A stretch of DNA of 64,000 nucleotides from Pseudomonas sp. NFIX28 (GTDB taxonomy: Bacteria > Pseudomonadota > Gammaproteobacteria > Pseudomonadales > Pseudomonadaceae), in assembly GCF_900107395.1 (NCBI RefSeq), contig NZ_FNPW01000012.1:124001-188000 (forward strand), written 5' to 3'. This document shows, in pieces, positions 43,687 through 52,655 of the stretch. The notes below the pieces were generated by a model that ran no database searches, was not told where the DNA came from, and saw nothing but the letters and a program-made list of their open reading frames with translations. How positions within the stretch are numbered: the first letter of the stretch is position 1; the number at the start of each line of letters is the position of its first letter. The position numbers were made by a program, and so were the translations under genes.

Positions 43687-43709
43687 CTTTTAAAGCAACA
43701 GTCCGGTGC

Positions 43710-44993
43710 TTAGGCGTCCGGAGCTGCCTTGGCGGTCGGCTCACTGTTTTCGTAGATATACAGTGGCTTGGACTTACCTTCTATAACGCTTTCGTCGATC
43801 ACTACTTTACTCACCTCGGATTGCGAGGGGATCTCGTACATAGTGTCGAGCAACACGCCTTCGAGAATCGAACGCAACCCACGAGCACCCGTCTTGCGCT
43901 CAAGCGCACGCTTGGCGACCGACTTGAGAGCATCGGTACGGAACTCCAGATCGACGCCTTCCATCTCGAACAGCTTGGCGTACTGCTTAGTCAAGGCGTT
44001 TTTCGGCTCGGTGAGGATCTGGATCAGCGCTGCTTCATCCAGCTCGTCCAGGGTTGCCAGAACCGGCAGACGCCCCACGAACTCCGGAATCAGGCCGAAC
44101 TTGACCAGATCGTCCGGCTCGACTTCACGCAGGGATTCGCCGACTTTCTTGCCCTCTTCCTTGCTGCGCACTTCAGCATTGAAGCCGATGCCGCCACGAG
44201 TCGAACGGTTCTGAATAACCTTTTCCAGCCCCGAGAACGCACCACCACAGATGAACAGGATGTTGCGCGTATCGACCTGCAGGAACTCTTGTTGCGGATG
44301 CTTGCGACCGCCCTGAGGCGGAACGGAAGCCACAGTACCTTCGATCAGTTTCAACAGAGCTTGCTGAACACCTTCACCCGAAACGTCACGGGTAATCGAA
44401 GGATTGTCAGACTTGCGGGAAATCTTGTCGATTTCATCGATATAGACGATACCCATTTGGGCCTTCTCTACATCGTAATCGCACTTCTGCAGCAGTTTTT
44501 GAATGATGTTCTCGACGTCCTCACCCACATAACCAGCTTCGGTAAGGGTGGTGGCGTCGGCAATGGTGAACGGTACATTCAACAGGCGCGCCAAGGTCTC
44601 TGCCAGCAGAGTCTTGCCCGAACCTGTAGGGCCGATCAGCAAGATGTTGCTCTTGCCCAGTTCGACCTCGTCATTCTTTTTGTCACGCTGGTTGAGGCGC
44701 TTGTAGTGGTTATACACCGCTACTGCCAAAACCTTTTTTGCACGTTCCTGACCAATCACATACTGATCAAGGATGCCGCTGATTTCTTTAGGCGAAGGCA
44801 ATTTATGCGCGCTGCTTTCAGCCTGTGCCTCCTGCACCTCCTCACGGATGATGTCATTGCACAGGTCGACGCACTCGTCGCAGATAAAGACCGAGGGGCC
44901 GGCAATCAATTTGCGCACTTCATGCTGGCTTTTGCCACAGAAGGAGCAATAAAGCAGTTTGCCGTTGTCCTCGCCGTTGCGGGTGTCAGTCAT
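43710..44993 (-). CDS. clpX: ClpX, ATPase subunit of the ClpXP protease
   Basis: A 427-residue AAA+ unfoldase. The N-terminal zinc-binding domain has cysteines C16, C19, C38 and C41 (YCSFCGK, ICDEC). GPTGSGKT is the Walker A and VYIDEIDKIS the Walker B motif. RSTRGGIGF includes the ClpP-docking IGF-type loop and pore region. It unfolds tagged proteins and passes them to ClpP, encoded just upstream. The ATG at 44993 gives the standard start MTDTRNGED. Confidence 0.97.
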   Translation of the reverse strand: MTDTRNGEDNGKLLYCSFCGKSQHEVRKLIAGPSVFICDECVDLCNDIIREEVQEAQAESSAHKLPSPKEISGILDQYVIGQERAKKVLAVAVYNHYKRLNQRDKKNDEVELGKSNILLIGPTGSGKTLLAETLARLLNVPFTIADATTLTEAGYVGEDVENIIQKLLQKCDYDVEKAQMGIVYIDEIDKISRKSDNPSITRDVSGEGVQQALLKLIEGTVASVPPQGGRKHPQQEFLQVDTRNILFICGGAFSGLEKVIQNRSTRGGIGFNAEVRSKEEGKKVGESLREVEPDDLVKFGLIPEFVGRLPVLATLDELDEAALIQILTEPKNALTKQYAKLFEMEGVDLEFRTDALKSVAKRALERKTGARGLRSILEGVLLDTMYEIPSQSEVSKVVIDESVIEGKSKPLYIYENSEPTAKAAPDA

Positions 44994-45099
44994 TCGATCG
45001 ATCCAAATCCGATAGGCTTGCAACACAAGATGAAGGCAATTGCGGGCTTTTTCAAGTCCGCAGGTGGCCGGTTAAACCAACCACCTACATTTGAGTTGC

Positions 45100-45741
45100 T
45101 TAGGCGGGCATTTGACGCTTGTTGATCACAGAGTCAATCAGGCCGTATTCAGCCGCACGCTCTGCGCTCATGAAGTTGTCGCGCTCGGTATCGCGCTCGA
45201 TGGTCTCGAGGCTCTGACCAGTGTGATGAGCCAGCAGCGAGTTCAGACGCGAACGAATGTGCAGGATTTCCTTGGCATGGATATCGATATCCGAAGCCTG
45301 GCCTTGGAAACCGCCCAATGGCTGGTGAATCATCATCCGCGAGTTAGGCAGGCAGTGACGCTTGCCCGCTGCGCCGCCGGCGAGCAGGAAAGCCCCCATG
45401 CTGCAGGCCTGGCCGATGCAGATGGTGGAAACGTCCGGCTTGATGAATTGCATGGTGTCGTAGATCGACATACCTGCAGTCACCGAACCGCCTGGCGAGT
45501 TGATGTAAAGATGGATGTCCTTGTCCGGGTTTTCCGCTTCAAGGAAGAGCAATTGTGCCGCGACCAGGTTGGCCATGTAGTCTTCTACCGGGCCAATCAG
45601 GAAGATCACTCGCTCCTTGAGGAGGCGCGAGTAGATGTCATAGGCGCGTTCGCCACGGGCGGACTGCTCGATAACCATCGGGACCAGACCGCCTGCGGCC
45701 TGGATGTCAGAGCTCTGCTGATAATAAGAATTGCGGGACAT
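45100..45741 (-). CDS. clpP: ClpP, proteolytic subunit
   Basis: A 213-residue serine peptidase that forms a double seven-member ring. The catalytic triad is S114 (GQACSMGAF), H139 (RMMIHQPLGG) and D188 (ERDTERDNF). It lies between tig and clpX, the conserved order. A short propeptide is expected to be removed by self-processing, as in E. coli. Confidence 0.97.
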   Translation of the reverse strand: MSRNSYYQQSSDIQAAGGLVPMVIEQSARGERAYDIYSRLLKERVIFLIGPVEDYMANLVAAQLLFLEAENPDKDIHLYINSPGGSVTAGMSIYDTMQFIKPDVSTICIGQACSMGAFLLAGGAAGKRHCLPNSRMMIHQPLGGFQGQASDIDIHAKEILHIRSRLNSLLAHHTGQSLETIERDTERDNFMSAERAAEYGLIDSVINKRQMPA

Positions 45742-45780
45742 GTCCTGCAGTCACTCCCAAATAGTCATGTCTTGAATACG

Positions 45781-45808
45781 CATAAGCCAGCACGAAGGCT
45801 GGCTTATG
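45781..45808 (-). other. Hairpin between tig and clpP
   Basis: CATAAGCCAGC (45781-45791) pairs perfectly with GCTGGCTTATG (45798-45808). There is no T-run, so it may be an mRNA processing or attenuation element rather than a terminator. Confidence 0.6.
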
Positions 45809-45834
45809 GTGTGTATTTTCGAACGAGTAAAAAA

Positions 45835-47145
45835 TCAGTCGGCTTGTGGTGCTTCTACCGGCTTGACCGCTTCTTCGTAAGAGACCGATTTGTCGGTCAC
45901 GCTAGCTTTCTGCAGAACAGTATCCACAACTTGTTCTTCCAGCACAACCGAACGGACTTCGTTCAGTTGCTGCTCGTTCTTGTAGTACCAGGACACGACC
46001 TGCTCTGGTTCCTGGTAAGCAGAAGCCATTTCCTGGATCAGCTCACGCACGCGGGCTTCGTCAGGCTTGAGGTCGAATTGCTTGACCACTTCAGCCACGA
46101 TCAGACCCAGTACAACGCGACGCTTGGCTTGCTCTTCGAACAGCTCGGCCGGCAGTTGATCAGGCTTGATGTTGCCACCGAACTGTTGAACGGCCTGAAC
46201 GCGCAGACGGTTCACTTCGTTGTCCAGCAGAGCCTTAGGCACTTCGATCGGGTTGGCAGCCAGCAGGCCGTCCATTACCTGGTTCTTGACCTTGGATTTG
46301 ATGGCCTGACGCAGTTCGCGCTCCATGTTCTTGCGAACTTCGGTGCGGAAACCTTCCAGACCAGCTTCCTTGATGCCGAATTGAGCGAAGAACTCTTCGG
46401 TCAGCTCTGGCAGCTTAGGCTCGGAAACAGTGTTGACAGTCACGGTGAACTCGGCTGCTTTGTTAGCCAGGTCCAGGTTCTGGTAGTTCTCAGGGAAAGT
46501 CAGGTTCAGAACACGCTCTTCACCAGCCTTGGCGCCGACCAGACCTTCTTCGAAGCCCGGGATCATGCGGCCGGAACCCAACACCAGCTGAGTACCCTTG
46601 GCGGAACCGCCGGCGAACACTTCACCGTCGACCTTGCCGACGAAATCGATGTTCAGCTGGTCTTCGTTCTGCGCAGCACGGTCGGCCACTTCGAAGCGAA
46701 TGTTCTGCTTGCGCAGGATTTCCAGCATGTTGTCCAGATCAGCATCAGCCACGTCAGCGCTCAGGCGCTCAACAGCGATGGACTCGAAACCGGCAACGGT
46801 GAACTCAGGGAACACTTCGAACGTTGCGACGTATTCCAAGTCCTTGCCTTTCTCCAGAACCTTGGGTTCAACCGAAGGAGCGCCAGCCGGGTTCAGCTTC
46901 TGCTCGACAACCGCTTCGTAGAAAGAAGCCTGGATCACGTCGCCCACAGCTTCTTGACGCGCATCAGCTTCATAACGCTGACGGATCACGCTCATTGGGA
47001 CTTTGCCAGGACGGAAGCCTGGAATCTTGGCCTTTTGGGCAGTCTGCTGCAGACGCTTGTTGACCTGTGTCTCGATGCGCTCAGCCGGCACGGTGATGCT
47101 CATGCGGCGCTCAAGAGCAGAAGTATTTTCAACAGAAACTTGCAT
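45835..47145 (-). CDS. tig: Trigger factor
   Basis: A 436-residue ribosome-associated chaperone and prolyl isomerase. The ribosome-binding loop is visible as PGFRPGKVP (about 42-50). The FKBP-like domain occupies about 150-240 (LNIDFVGKVDGEVF, GSGRMIPGFEEGLVG). The C-terminal helical domain follows. It meets nascent chains at the exit tunnel. The ATG at 47145 (MQVSVENTSALERR) is the standard start. It precedes clpP on the same strand. Confidence 0.96.
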   Translation of the reverse strand: MQVSVENTSALERRMSITVPAERIETQVNKRLQQTAQKAKIPGFRPGKVPMSVIRQRYEADARQEAVGDVIQASFYEAVVEQKLNPAGAPSVEPKVLEKGKDLEYVATFEVFPEFTVAGFESIAVERLSADVADADLDNMLEILRKQNIRFEVADRAAQNEDQLNIDFVGKVDGEVFAGGSAKGTQLVLGSGRMIPGFEEGLVGAKAGEERVLNLTFPENYQNLDLANKAAEFTVTVNTVSEPKLPELTEEFFAQFGIKEAGLEGFRTEVRKNMERELRQAIKSKVKNQVMDGLLAANPIEVPKALLDNEVNRLRVQAVQQFGGNIKPDQLPAELFEEQAKRRVVLGLIVAEVVKQFDLKPDEARVRELIQEMASAYQEPEQVVSWYYKNEQQLNEVRSVVLEEQVVDTVLQKASVTDKSVSYEEAVKPVEAPQAD

Positions 47146-47504
47146 GGATATTCCTCGTTGCACAGACGTTAGCCGGCCGTTTCCGACCCCAGAATCAAGG
47201 GCATGCATTCTAGTGGGTCAAACTCAAGAAGTCACCCTACTGAAAACGGGTTAAAAAACAGCTGGCGATTTATAGGCGGGGACCAACGGTTGAGCCTCGC
47301 CCTGGGAGCAAATACTGCGAATCAAACCAGGGCCTCTGCACCAATGCTTCTATATATAGAAGGAATGACGCGTCACCTCCCTGATGACCGGACCAAATCA
47401 CTGCCTGGCCGGTAAACCTCCAGCATTCCAGCGACAAAAGGACGAGTGTTTCGTCGCTTCCCTGGCCCAGCACCTGCGACCCGCTGGAAATGCAGACTTC
47501 TGAA
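47146..47504. other. Region between tRNA terminator and tig
   Basis: No supported gene. It holds a perfect 16-bp palindrome CTTCTATATATAGAAG (47347-47362) and a weaker dyad GCGAC...GTCGC near 47430-47457. The tig promoter must lie here, but I could not place it with confidence. Confidence 0.5.
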
Positions 47505-47542
47505 ACGAAAACGGCGCAGCCCTTTTCAGGTGCTGCGCCGTT
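47505..47542 (-). terminator. Terminator of the tRNA operon
   Basis: AACGGCGCAGC (47510-47520) pairs with GCTGCGCCGTT (47532-47542). On the minus strand TTTTCGTTTC follows. It lies 27 nt past the tRNA-Leu 3' end. Confidence 0.85.
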
Positions 47543-47568
47543 ATCTGCTATATAAATAGCTACTTAAT

Positions 47569-47653
47569 TGGTGCGGACGAAGAGACTCGAACTCTTACAC
47601 CTTGCGGCGCTGGAACCTAAATCCAGTGTGTCTACCAATTCCACCACGTCCGC
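47569..47653 (-). tRNA. tRNA-Leu(TAG)
   Basis: An 85-nt class II tRNA: acceptor GCGGACG/CGTCCGC, anticodon arm CTGGA-TTTAGGT-TCCAG with anticodon TAG, a long variable arm (GCCGCAAGGTG), T loop TTCGAGT and encoded CCA. Confidence 0.95.
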
Positions 47654-47709
47654 GTATCACGCTTTTAAAGCAAAGGCGCCAGACTATTAATCTGGCGCCT
47701 TTCGGAATA

Positions 47710-47786
47710 TGGGGTGGACGATGGGGATCGAACCCACGACAACAGGAGTCACAATCCTGTGCTCTACCAACTGAGCTACGCCCACC
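47710..47786 (-). tRNA. tRNA-His(GTG)
   Basis: A 77-nt tRNA including the extra G at position -1 (47786) opposite C73. Acceptor GTGGGCG/CGTCCAC, anticodon loop TTGTGAC with GTG, T loop TTCGATC, encoded CCA. Confidence 0.95.
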
Positions 47787-47825
47787 ATATTGCGTTGTTG
47801 CGTTACTTGTGCCAAAGCTGCCTAA

Positions 47826-47902
47826 TGGCGCACCCGGCAGGACTCGAACCTGCGACCATCCGCTTAGAAGGCGGATGCTCTATCCAGCTGAGCTACGGGC
47901 GC
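47826..47902 (-). tRNA. tRNA-Arg(TCT)
   Basis: A 77-nt tRNA: acceptor GCGCCCG/CGGGTGC, D arm AGCTCAGCTGGATAGAGC, anticodon loop CTTCTAA with TCT, T loop TTCGAGT, encoded CCA. It is the first of three tRNAs in this unit. Confidence 0.95.
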
Positions 47903-48023
47903 CTTATTAATCTGTATTCTTTAACGATTACAAACTAAGTGCTTTCAGTCGTTACGAGTTAAACATCAACTCTGCCCGACCTTCTTAACCAGTGCTAGGC
48001 TGTGCCCGACAAGTGCGACGAAT

Positions 48024-48050
48024 GTTATAGACGAGCCGTTAGGTCGTCAA
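48024..48050 (-). promoter_or_regulatory. Promoter candidate of the tRNA operon
   Basis: On the minus strand TTGACG (48050-48045) and TATAAC (48029-48024) are 15 nt apart, followed by a GC-rich stretch. It lies about 115 nt upstream of tRNA-Arg. The spacing is slightly short. Confidence 0.55.
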
Positions 48051-48182
48051 CTCTTTTTTGAAAAAAATTCATTTAATTAAAGGAGTTAGGGGAATTTGCA
48101 GACCAAGCGCCTTTGCCCTCACGTCCTGGCATGCGAGAATGCGTTCTCTTTTTCTCACCCTCTCGATGGTTAATCACGCGTC

Positions 48183-49037
48183 ATGACTGCACAACTAATC
48201 GACGGCAAAGCGATCGCCGCTAGCCTGCGCCAGCAGATCGCCAAACGTGTCGCCGAGCGTCGCCAGCAAGGCCTGCGTACTCCCGGCCTCGCGGTGATCC
48301 TGGTCGGCAGCGACCCGGCCTCTCAAGTTTATGTCTCGCACAAGCGTAAAGACTGCGAAGAGGTCGGCTTTCTTTCACAAGCCTATGACTTGCCTACAGA
48401 CACCACTCAAGAAGCTCTGGCTGGCCTGATCGACCGCCTCAACGATGACCCGAACATCGATGGCGTCCTGCTGCAACTGCCACTGCCCGAACACCTGGAT
48501 GCCTCCAAACTGCTGGAGCGCATCCGCCCGGATAAAGACGTGGATGGTTTCCATCCTTATAACGTCGGCCGCCTGGCCCAGCGCATTCCCCTGCTACGCC
48601 CATGCACACCTAAAGGCATCATGACCCTGCTGGAAAGCACCGGCGCCGATCTTTACGGCATGGATGCAGTGGTTGTGGGCGCTTCCAACATCGTTGGCCG
48701 CCCGATGGCAATGGAGTTGCTGCTAGCCGGTTGCACCGTAACCGTCACTCACCGCTTTACCAAGGATCTGGCCGGCCACGTCGGGCGCGCCGACCTGGTG
48801 GTGGTGGCCGCCGGCAAGCCGGGCCTGGTCAAGGGTGAATGGATCAAGGAAGGCGCCATCGTCATCGACGTCGGCATCAACCGCCAGGAAGACGGCAAGC
48901 TGGTAGGCGACGTGGTCTACGAGACCGCCCTGCCCCGCGCTGGCTGGATCACCCCGGTACCGGGGGGCGTCGGCCCGATGACTCGCGCCTGCCTGCTGGA
49001 AAATACCTTGTATGCAGCCGAAACGCTGCACGGTTGA
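48183..49037 (+). CDS. folD: Methylenetetrahydrofolate dehydrogenase / cyclohydrolase
   Basis: A 284-residue bifunctional enzyme that interconverts methylene-, methenyl- and formyl-tetrahydrofolate with NADP. Catalytic-site segments are visible: YVSHKRKDCEEVGF (lysine about 56), DGVLLQLPLPEH, and the NADP site VVVGASNIVGRPMA. The closing PVPGGVGPMTRACLLENT is the family signature. It is divergent from the tRNA operon and is followed by a strong terminator. Confidence 0.97.
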   Translation: MTAQLIDGKAIAASLRQQIAKRVAERRQQGLRTPGLAVILVGSDPASQVYVSHKRKDCEEVGFLSQAYDLPTDTTQEALAGLIDRLNDDPNIDGVLLQLPLPEHLDASKLLERIRPDKDVDGFHPYNVGRLAQRIPLLRPCTPKGIMTLLESTGADLYGMDAVVVGASNIVGRPMAMELLLAGCTVTVTHRFTKDLAGHVGRADLVVVAAGKPGLVKGEWIKEGAIVIDVGINRQEDGKLVGDVVYETALPRAGWITPVPGGVGPMTRACLLENTLYAAETLHG

Positions 49038-49059
49038 CCCCTGGGAAATACCCTGACTA

Positions 49060-49096
49060 AAAGAACCCCGCCATTGGCGGGGTTCTTTGTTTTCAT
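49060..49096 (+). terminator. Terminator after folD
   Basis: A 13-bp stem (49060-49072 with 49076-49088, core AGAACCCCGCC) is followed by TGTTTT. Confidence 0.9.
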
Positions 49097-49315
49097 CCGC
49101 CAGAAACCTCAACCGACCCAGCCCTTCACGCCATCGGTGCCTCAGCGGTGAGGGGCCGGGACTGGTACAAAACTGATACAGGATGAAATTTAATTTACCT
49201 GAAGCCCTTTACCCCCAGGCGTGTAGCTCTTTCCTCGCACATACTCATAAAATGTAACGTTTTTTTGAACGCAGCCCGTTGTAGAACGGCATATCCACTT
49301 CATGAGTCCGCCCGC

Positions 49316-50251
49316 GTGAAAATCCGTCTTTCTATCCTGAGCCTGTTTTTTGCTGTTACAGGCACCTTTATCACGCAGAGCGCCGTCGCTCGCGAAACCA
49401 CCGAAGCGCCGCGCGACCCCTCTCAGCTGCATATCGCCTCCGGCAGCGCCATGCTGCTGGACCTGCAGACCAACAAAATCATCTATTCCAGCAATCCTGA
49501 CGTTGTCGTGCCCATCGCTTCGGTGACCAAGCTGATGACCGGCCTGATTGTGCTAGACGCCAAACAACCGCTGGATGAATACATTTCCGTGGACATTAGC
49601 AATACGCCGGAAATGAAGGGCGTGTTTTCACGGGTCAAGCTCAAAAGCGAATTGCAGCGCAAGGACATGCTGCTGATTACCCTGATGTCGTCGGAAAACC
49701 GTGCCGCCGCCAGCCTTGCCCACCATTATCCCGGTGGCTACGCAGCCTTTATTGCCGCCATGAACGCCAAGGCCAAGGCATTGGGCATGACCAGCACGCA
49801 CTATGTCGAACCCACAGGCCTGTCGACCCATAACGTTTCCACCGCACGCGACCTGAGCAAGTTGCTGCTGGCAGCGCGCAAATACCCGTTGCTGAGCGAA
49901 CTGAGCGCCACCAAGGAAAAGACCGTGGCATTTCGCAAACCCAGCTACACCCTGGGTTTTCGCAATACCGATCATCTGGTCCACCGGGCCAACTGGGATA
50001 TCAAGCTGACCAAGACCGGCTTTACCGATGAAGCGGGTCATTGCCTGGTGCTGGTCACCAGCATGAGCAACCGCCCGGTTGCCCTGGTAATTCTCGATGC
50101 CTTTGGCAAATACACGCACTTCGCCGATGCCAGCCGCATTCGGCAATGGCTGGAAACCGGAAAAAGCGGCTCGGTACCGGACGCAGCCTTGCGCTACAAG
50201 GCCGACAAGAACCTGAAAAGTCGCCAGAACGGCGTCGCCCAGAGCAAATAA
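49316..50251 (+). CDS. pbpG: D-alanyl-D-alanine endopeptidase (penicillin-binding protein 7)
   Basis: A 311-residue periplasmic enzyme of the S11 family that cleaves peptidoglycan cross-links. A signal peptide (LSILSLFFAVTGTFITQSAVA) precedes the catalytic motifs: SVTK (S69, K72), SEN (126-128) and KTG (233-235). I chose the GTG at 49316 because the signal peptide follows at once. A TTG at 49265 would add 17 residues with no better ribosome site. Confidence 0.92.
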   Translation: MKIRLSILSLFFAVTGTFITQSAVARETTEAPRDPSQLHIASGSAMLLDLQTNKIIYSSNPDVVVPIASVTKLMTGLIVLDAKQPLDEYISVDISNTPEMKGVFSRVKLKSELQRKDMLLITLMSSENRAAASLAHHYPGGYAAFIAAMNAKAKALGMTSTHYVEPTGLSTHNVSTARDLSKLLLAARKYPLLSELSATKEKTVAFRKPSYTLGFRNTDHLVHRANWDIKLTKTGFTDEAGHCLVLVTSMSNRPVALVILDAFGKYTHFADASRIRQWLETGKSGSVPDAALRYKADKNLKSRQNGVAQSK

Positions 50252-50265
50252 AACCCGAGAGACAC

Positions 50266-50327
50266 AAAAAAGGCCGCAGTTCAGTCGATCGCGGCCCTTT
50301 TCAAAGACGGCGCCCTTGGGCGCCGTC
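50266..50327. terminator. Two hairpins between convergent pbpG and the C39-like gene
   Basis: GGCCGC (50272-50277) with GCGGCC (50291-50296) is flanked by A6 before and CTTTT after. A second stem, GACGGCGCCC (50306-50315) with GGGCGCCGTC (50318-50327), lies nearer the convergent gene. Confidence 0.75.
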
Positions 50328-50342
50328 AGCGTTTGTGCAACC

Positions 50343-51020
50343 TCAGTTGGCGGTCAACGCCTTGGTCGCCCGCGCCGCCGCGTTCTCCTGCCCGGCCCGG
50401 GCCAGCTCATCGGCCGCCTTCAACCAACGCTGGCGGTCAACCTGGGCCGGCACCTGGGTCGGCCCCTGGATCAATACCGCCCAATGCCCTGCACTGCTCC
50501 AGGCCGACTCGAACTTGGCAAAATCCATCAACAAGCGACGATTCATCCCCGCTCGCAGCAGCACCGTCTGCTTGTGCCGGTTGTAACCGGCCAGCACGGC
50601 ATAGCGAGGCTCGGCCCAGAACGCCGAGCCTTCGGTGTAACGCACCATTACCGGGTACCCCGCGGCGACCTGGGCCAGCAGCGCGGCTAAATTATCGTCC
50701 AGCGGATAAACCACCATTCCGTACTCACGCGCCAGGCTCAGCATGTTCTGCTGCAACTTCGCCTCGGCGCCGGGCAGCTGCAGCGGCTTGTCCAATAAGC
50801 CCGGGGTGATCGCGATGCCCTGCTGGGACAGCATGCTGGCCAGTGCGCCCGGGCCGCTCTGATAAGTCTCGCCACGGTAAAACGGTACGCCATTGAGCTC
50901 TACCCGCTCGGGCAGACGCTGAATTTCCGGCTGCACGCTGCTGGCGCAACCGGCTAGCGTGAGGGCGCAGGCACCCGCCAACAATAGTGTGCGAAATCGT
51001 AGAAACATCCGTTCCATCAT
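50343..51020 (-). CDS. C39-peptidase-like lipoprotein lacking catalytic Cys and His
   Basis: A 225-residue predicted lipoprotein (lipobox LAGC, cysteine 25) with a papain-like C39 domain. The domain follows bacteriocin-processing-type C39 proteins: ETYQSGPGALASML, then LQQNMLSLAREYGMVVYPL, PRYAVLAGYN and AGHWAVLI. The catalytic motif is normally YQCGP. Here cysteine is serine 55 (AGC) and the histidine usually before YAV is arginine 139. Proteolysis is therefore unlikely; a binding role is possible. Starts at 51020, 51017 or 51008 are all near a GAGAG. Confidence 0.82.
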   Translation of the reverse strand: MMERMFLRFRTLLLAGACALTLAGCASSVQPEIQRLPERVELNGVPFYRGETYQSGPGALASMLSQQGIAITPGLLDKPLQLPGAEAKLQQNMLSLAREYGMVVYPLDDNLAALLAQVAAGYPVMVRYTEGSAFWAEPRYAVLAGYNRHKQTVLLRAGMNRRLLMDFAKFESAWSSAGHWAVLIQGPTQVPAQVDRQRWLKAADELARAGQENAAARATKALTAN

Positions 51021-51238
51021 GACTCTCTTGTGCAGGTGCCAAGCCGGGAGCGCCGGCTGAAACGCTGATGATAGGGCTCCGCGGTGCACGGGTATAGCGT
51101 TAAGCCGCAGTAATTTGCAGCCCATAGAGCAAACGGGTTGATGGCACTCGACTATTGGTCAATGGCTTGAAATACATCCGCGACTAAACTGTCCATTGCA
51201 ACGAGCGTGTGCCCGGACAGGGCAATAAGGAGGCATAT

Positions 51239-51406
51239 ATGAGCCTGACAACGACAATCCTGATGCTGATCGGCGGCTGGCTGTCCGTCGCCGCTGCCAT
51301 GCTCTGGGGCGTCCTGCGAATTGCTCGCCGGCACCATCACCCGCGGTTGCCGACTGCCGCCACGAAAACCGCAAAACCGGCCCGGCATCACGCCACCGCG
51401 CACTGA
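51239..51406 (+). CDS. Small single-span membrane protein, 55 residues
   Basis: A 55-codon gene with a strong site, AAGGAG, 6-7 nt before the ATG. Residues about 4-25 (TTTILMLIGGWLSVAAAML) form a membrane helix, followed by a basic, histidine-rich tail (RHHHPRLP, ARHHATAH). It faces the TerC gene. No family is recognised. The basic tail on the presumed cytoplasmic side suggests N-out topology. Confidence 0.72.
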   Translation: MSLTTTILMLIGGWLSVAAAMLWGVLRIARRHHHPRLPTAATKTAKPARHHATAH

Positions 51407-51427
51407 CCGCACCTTTATTTCCCCCAT

Positions 51428-51457
51428 AAAAAAGGCGGCCCGTGAACACGGGCCGCC
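51428..51457 (-). terminator. Terminator of the terC-family gene
   Basis: GGCGGCCCGTG (51434-51444) pairs with CACGGGCCGCC (51447-51457). On the minus strand six T follow. Confidence 0.88.
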
Positions 51458-51476
51458 TCGGTCATTGCCGCAAATA

Positions 51477-52238
51477 TCAGGCCTGGACTTCCGCCTCCGC
51501 CGCTGCGCGCTTCTGCCGGGCACGACGGGCCAGCATGTTCAACCCCTCGATGGCTGCCGAGAAGGTCATGGCCGCGTAGACGTAACCTTTTGGCACATGG
51601 GCACCGAAACCTTCGGCGATCAGGGTCATGCCGATCATGATCAGAAAGCCCAGGGCCAGCATGACCACCGTCGGGTTGTCATTGATGAACTTGGCCAAAG
51701 GCTCGGCCGCCAGCAACATCACCAGTACCGAGACCACCACCGCGATGATCATGATCGGCAAGTGCTCGGTCATGCCGACGGCGGTAATGATGCTGTCGAT
51801 GGAGAACACCATGTCCAGCATCAGGATCTGGCCGATCGCTGCGGCAAAACCCAGGGATACGCCTGCGGTCTCGCTTTTGCCGTCCTGCGATGCCGGGTCC
51901 ATGCTGTGATGGATCTCGGTAGTGGCCTTCCACAACAGGAACAGGCCACCGGCAATCAGAATCATGTCCTTCCAGGAGAAGACCTGGCCGAATACATCGA
52001 TCACCGGCTCGGTCAGCTGCACGATGAATGCGATGGTACTGAGCAGTGCCAGGCGCAGGATCAGAGCCATGCCGATACCGATCCGGCGAGCCTTGGCCCG
52101 GTGCTGTTCAGGCAGCTTGTTGGTCAAGATCGAAATGAAGATCAGGTTATCGATGCCGAGCACGATTTCCATGACCACCAGGGTTGCCAGGGCGATCCAG
52201 GCGGTGGGGCTGGCGGCAAGTTGTAAAAGGTATTCCAT
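51477..52238 (-). CDS. TerC-family integral membrane protein
   Basis: A 253-residue protein with about seven membrane segments. The TerC signatures EIVLGIDNLIFISIL (about 24-38) and MLDMVFSIDSIITAVGM (about 139-155) carry the buried aspartates and glutamate expected to bind metal. Relatives export manganese or support membrane-protein metalation. It has no CBS domain. It lies 32 nt downstream of a small lipoprotein gene on the same strand. Confidence 0.92.
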   Translation of the reverse strand: MEYLLQLAASPTAWIALATLVVMEIVLGIDNLIFISILTNKLPEQHRAKARRIGIGMALILRLALLSTIAFIVQLTEPVIDVFGQVFSWKDMILIAGGLFLLWKATTEIHHSMDPASQDGKSETAGVSLGFAAAIGQILMLDMVFSIDSIITAVGMTEHLPIMIIAVVVSVLVMLLAAEPLAKFINDNPTVVMLALGFLIMIGMTLIAEGFGAHVPKGYVYAAMTFSAAIEGLNMLARRARQKRAAAEAEVQA

Positions 52239-52270
52239 GGCTCAGTCCTGAGTCGGGGGTATTGGGAGAA

Positions 52271-52519
52271 TCAGATTTCCTGGGACGACGAGGCAGGCTC
52301 TTTGGCCTCGTCAGCCGGCTTTTCCTGCTTGCTGATCAAGCCCTGGGTTGCATCGCTGAGCGCTTGCTCAGCGGCCTTGTGCGTATCGTCGATTGCCTGC
52401 TTGGCGTTTTCGGCGGCTTTACCCAGCAGCTGTTGCGCGCTTTTTTCCGCCTGGTCGCAACCGGCAAGGGTGATCAACGACAACGCCAGCAACGGTGCGG
52501 CGATGGATTTATAGATCAT
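52271..52519 (-). CDS. Small helical lipoprotein, 82 residues
   Basis: A short predicted lipoprotein: signal peptide LLALSLITLAGC with cysteine about 21, then an alanine-, lysine- and glutamine-rich helical stretch (KSAQQLLGKAAENAKQAIDD) likely to form a coiled coil. It resembles small Lpp-like or stress lipoproteins, but I recognise no family. GAGGAAAG lies 4 nt before the ATG. It may be co-transcribed with the terC-family gene. Confidence 0.8.
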   Translation of the reverse strand: MIYKSIAAPLLALSLITLAGCDQAEKSAQQLLGKAAENAKQAIDDTHKAAEQALSDATQGLISKQEKPADEAKEPASSSQEI

Positions 52520-52604
52520 TGCACTTTCCTCGTTAGAACAGACCGAGCCGAGAGTATGGCTCGTCAATAGCGAGGCATTCTATGCAGATGAATACTTCAG
52601 GAAA

Positions 52605-52643
52605 ATTCGTATTTTTAACAGCTATACTTCGATTTTTACGAAT
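52605..52643. promoter_or_regulatory. TTCG(T)ATTTTT repeats upstream of nhaR
   Basis: ATTCGTATTTTT (from 52605), CTTCGATTTTT (from 52628) and the inverse TACGAAT (52637-52643) lie 12-50 bp before the nhaR start. They look like clustered binding half-sites. Confidence 0.5.
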
Positions 52644-52655
52644 AAAAAGCCCGCC

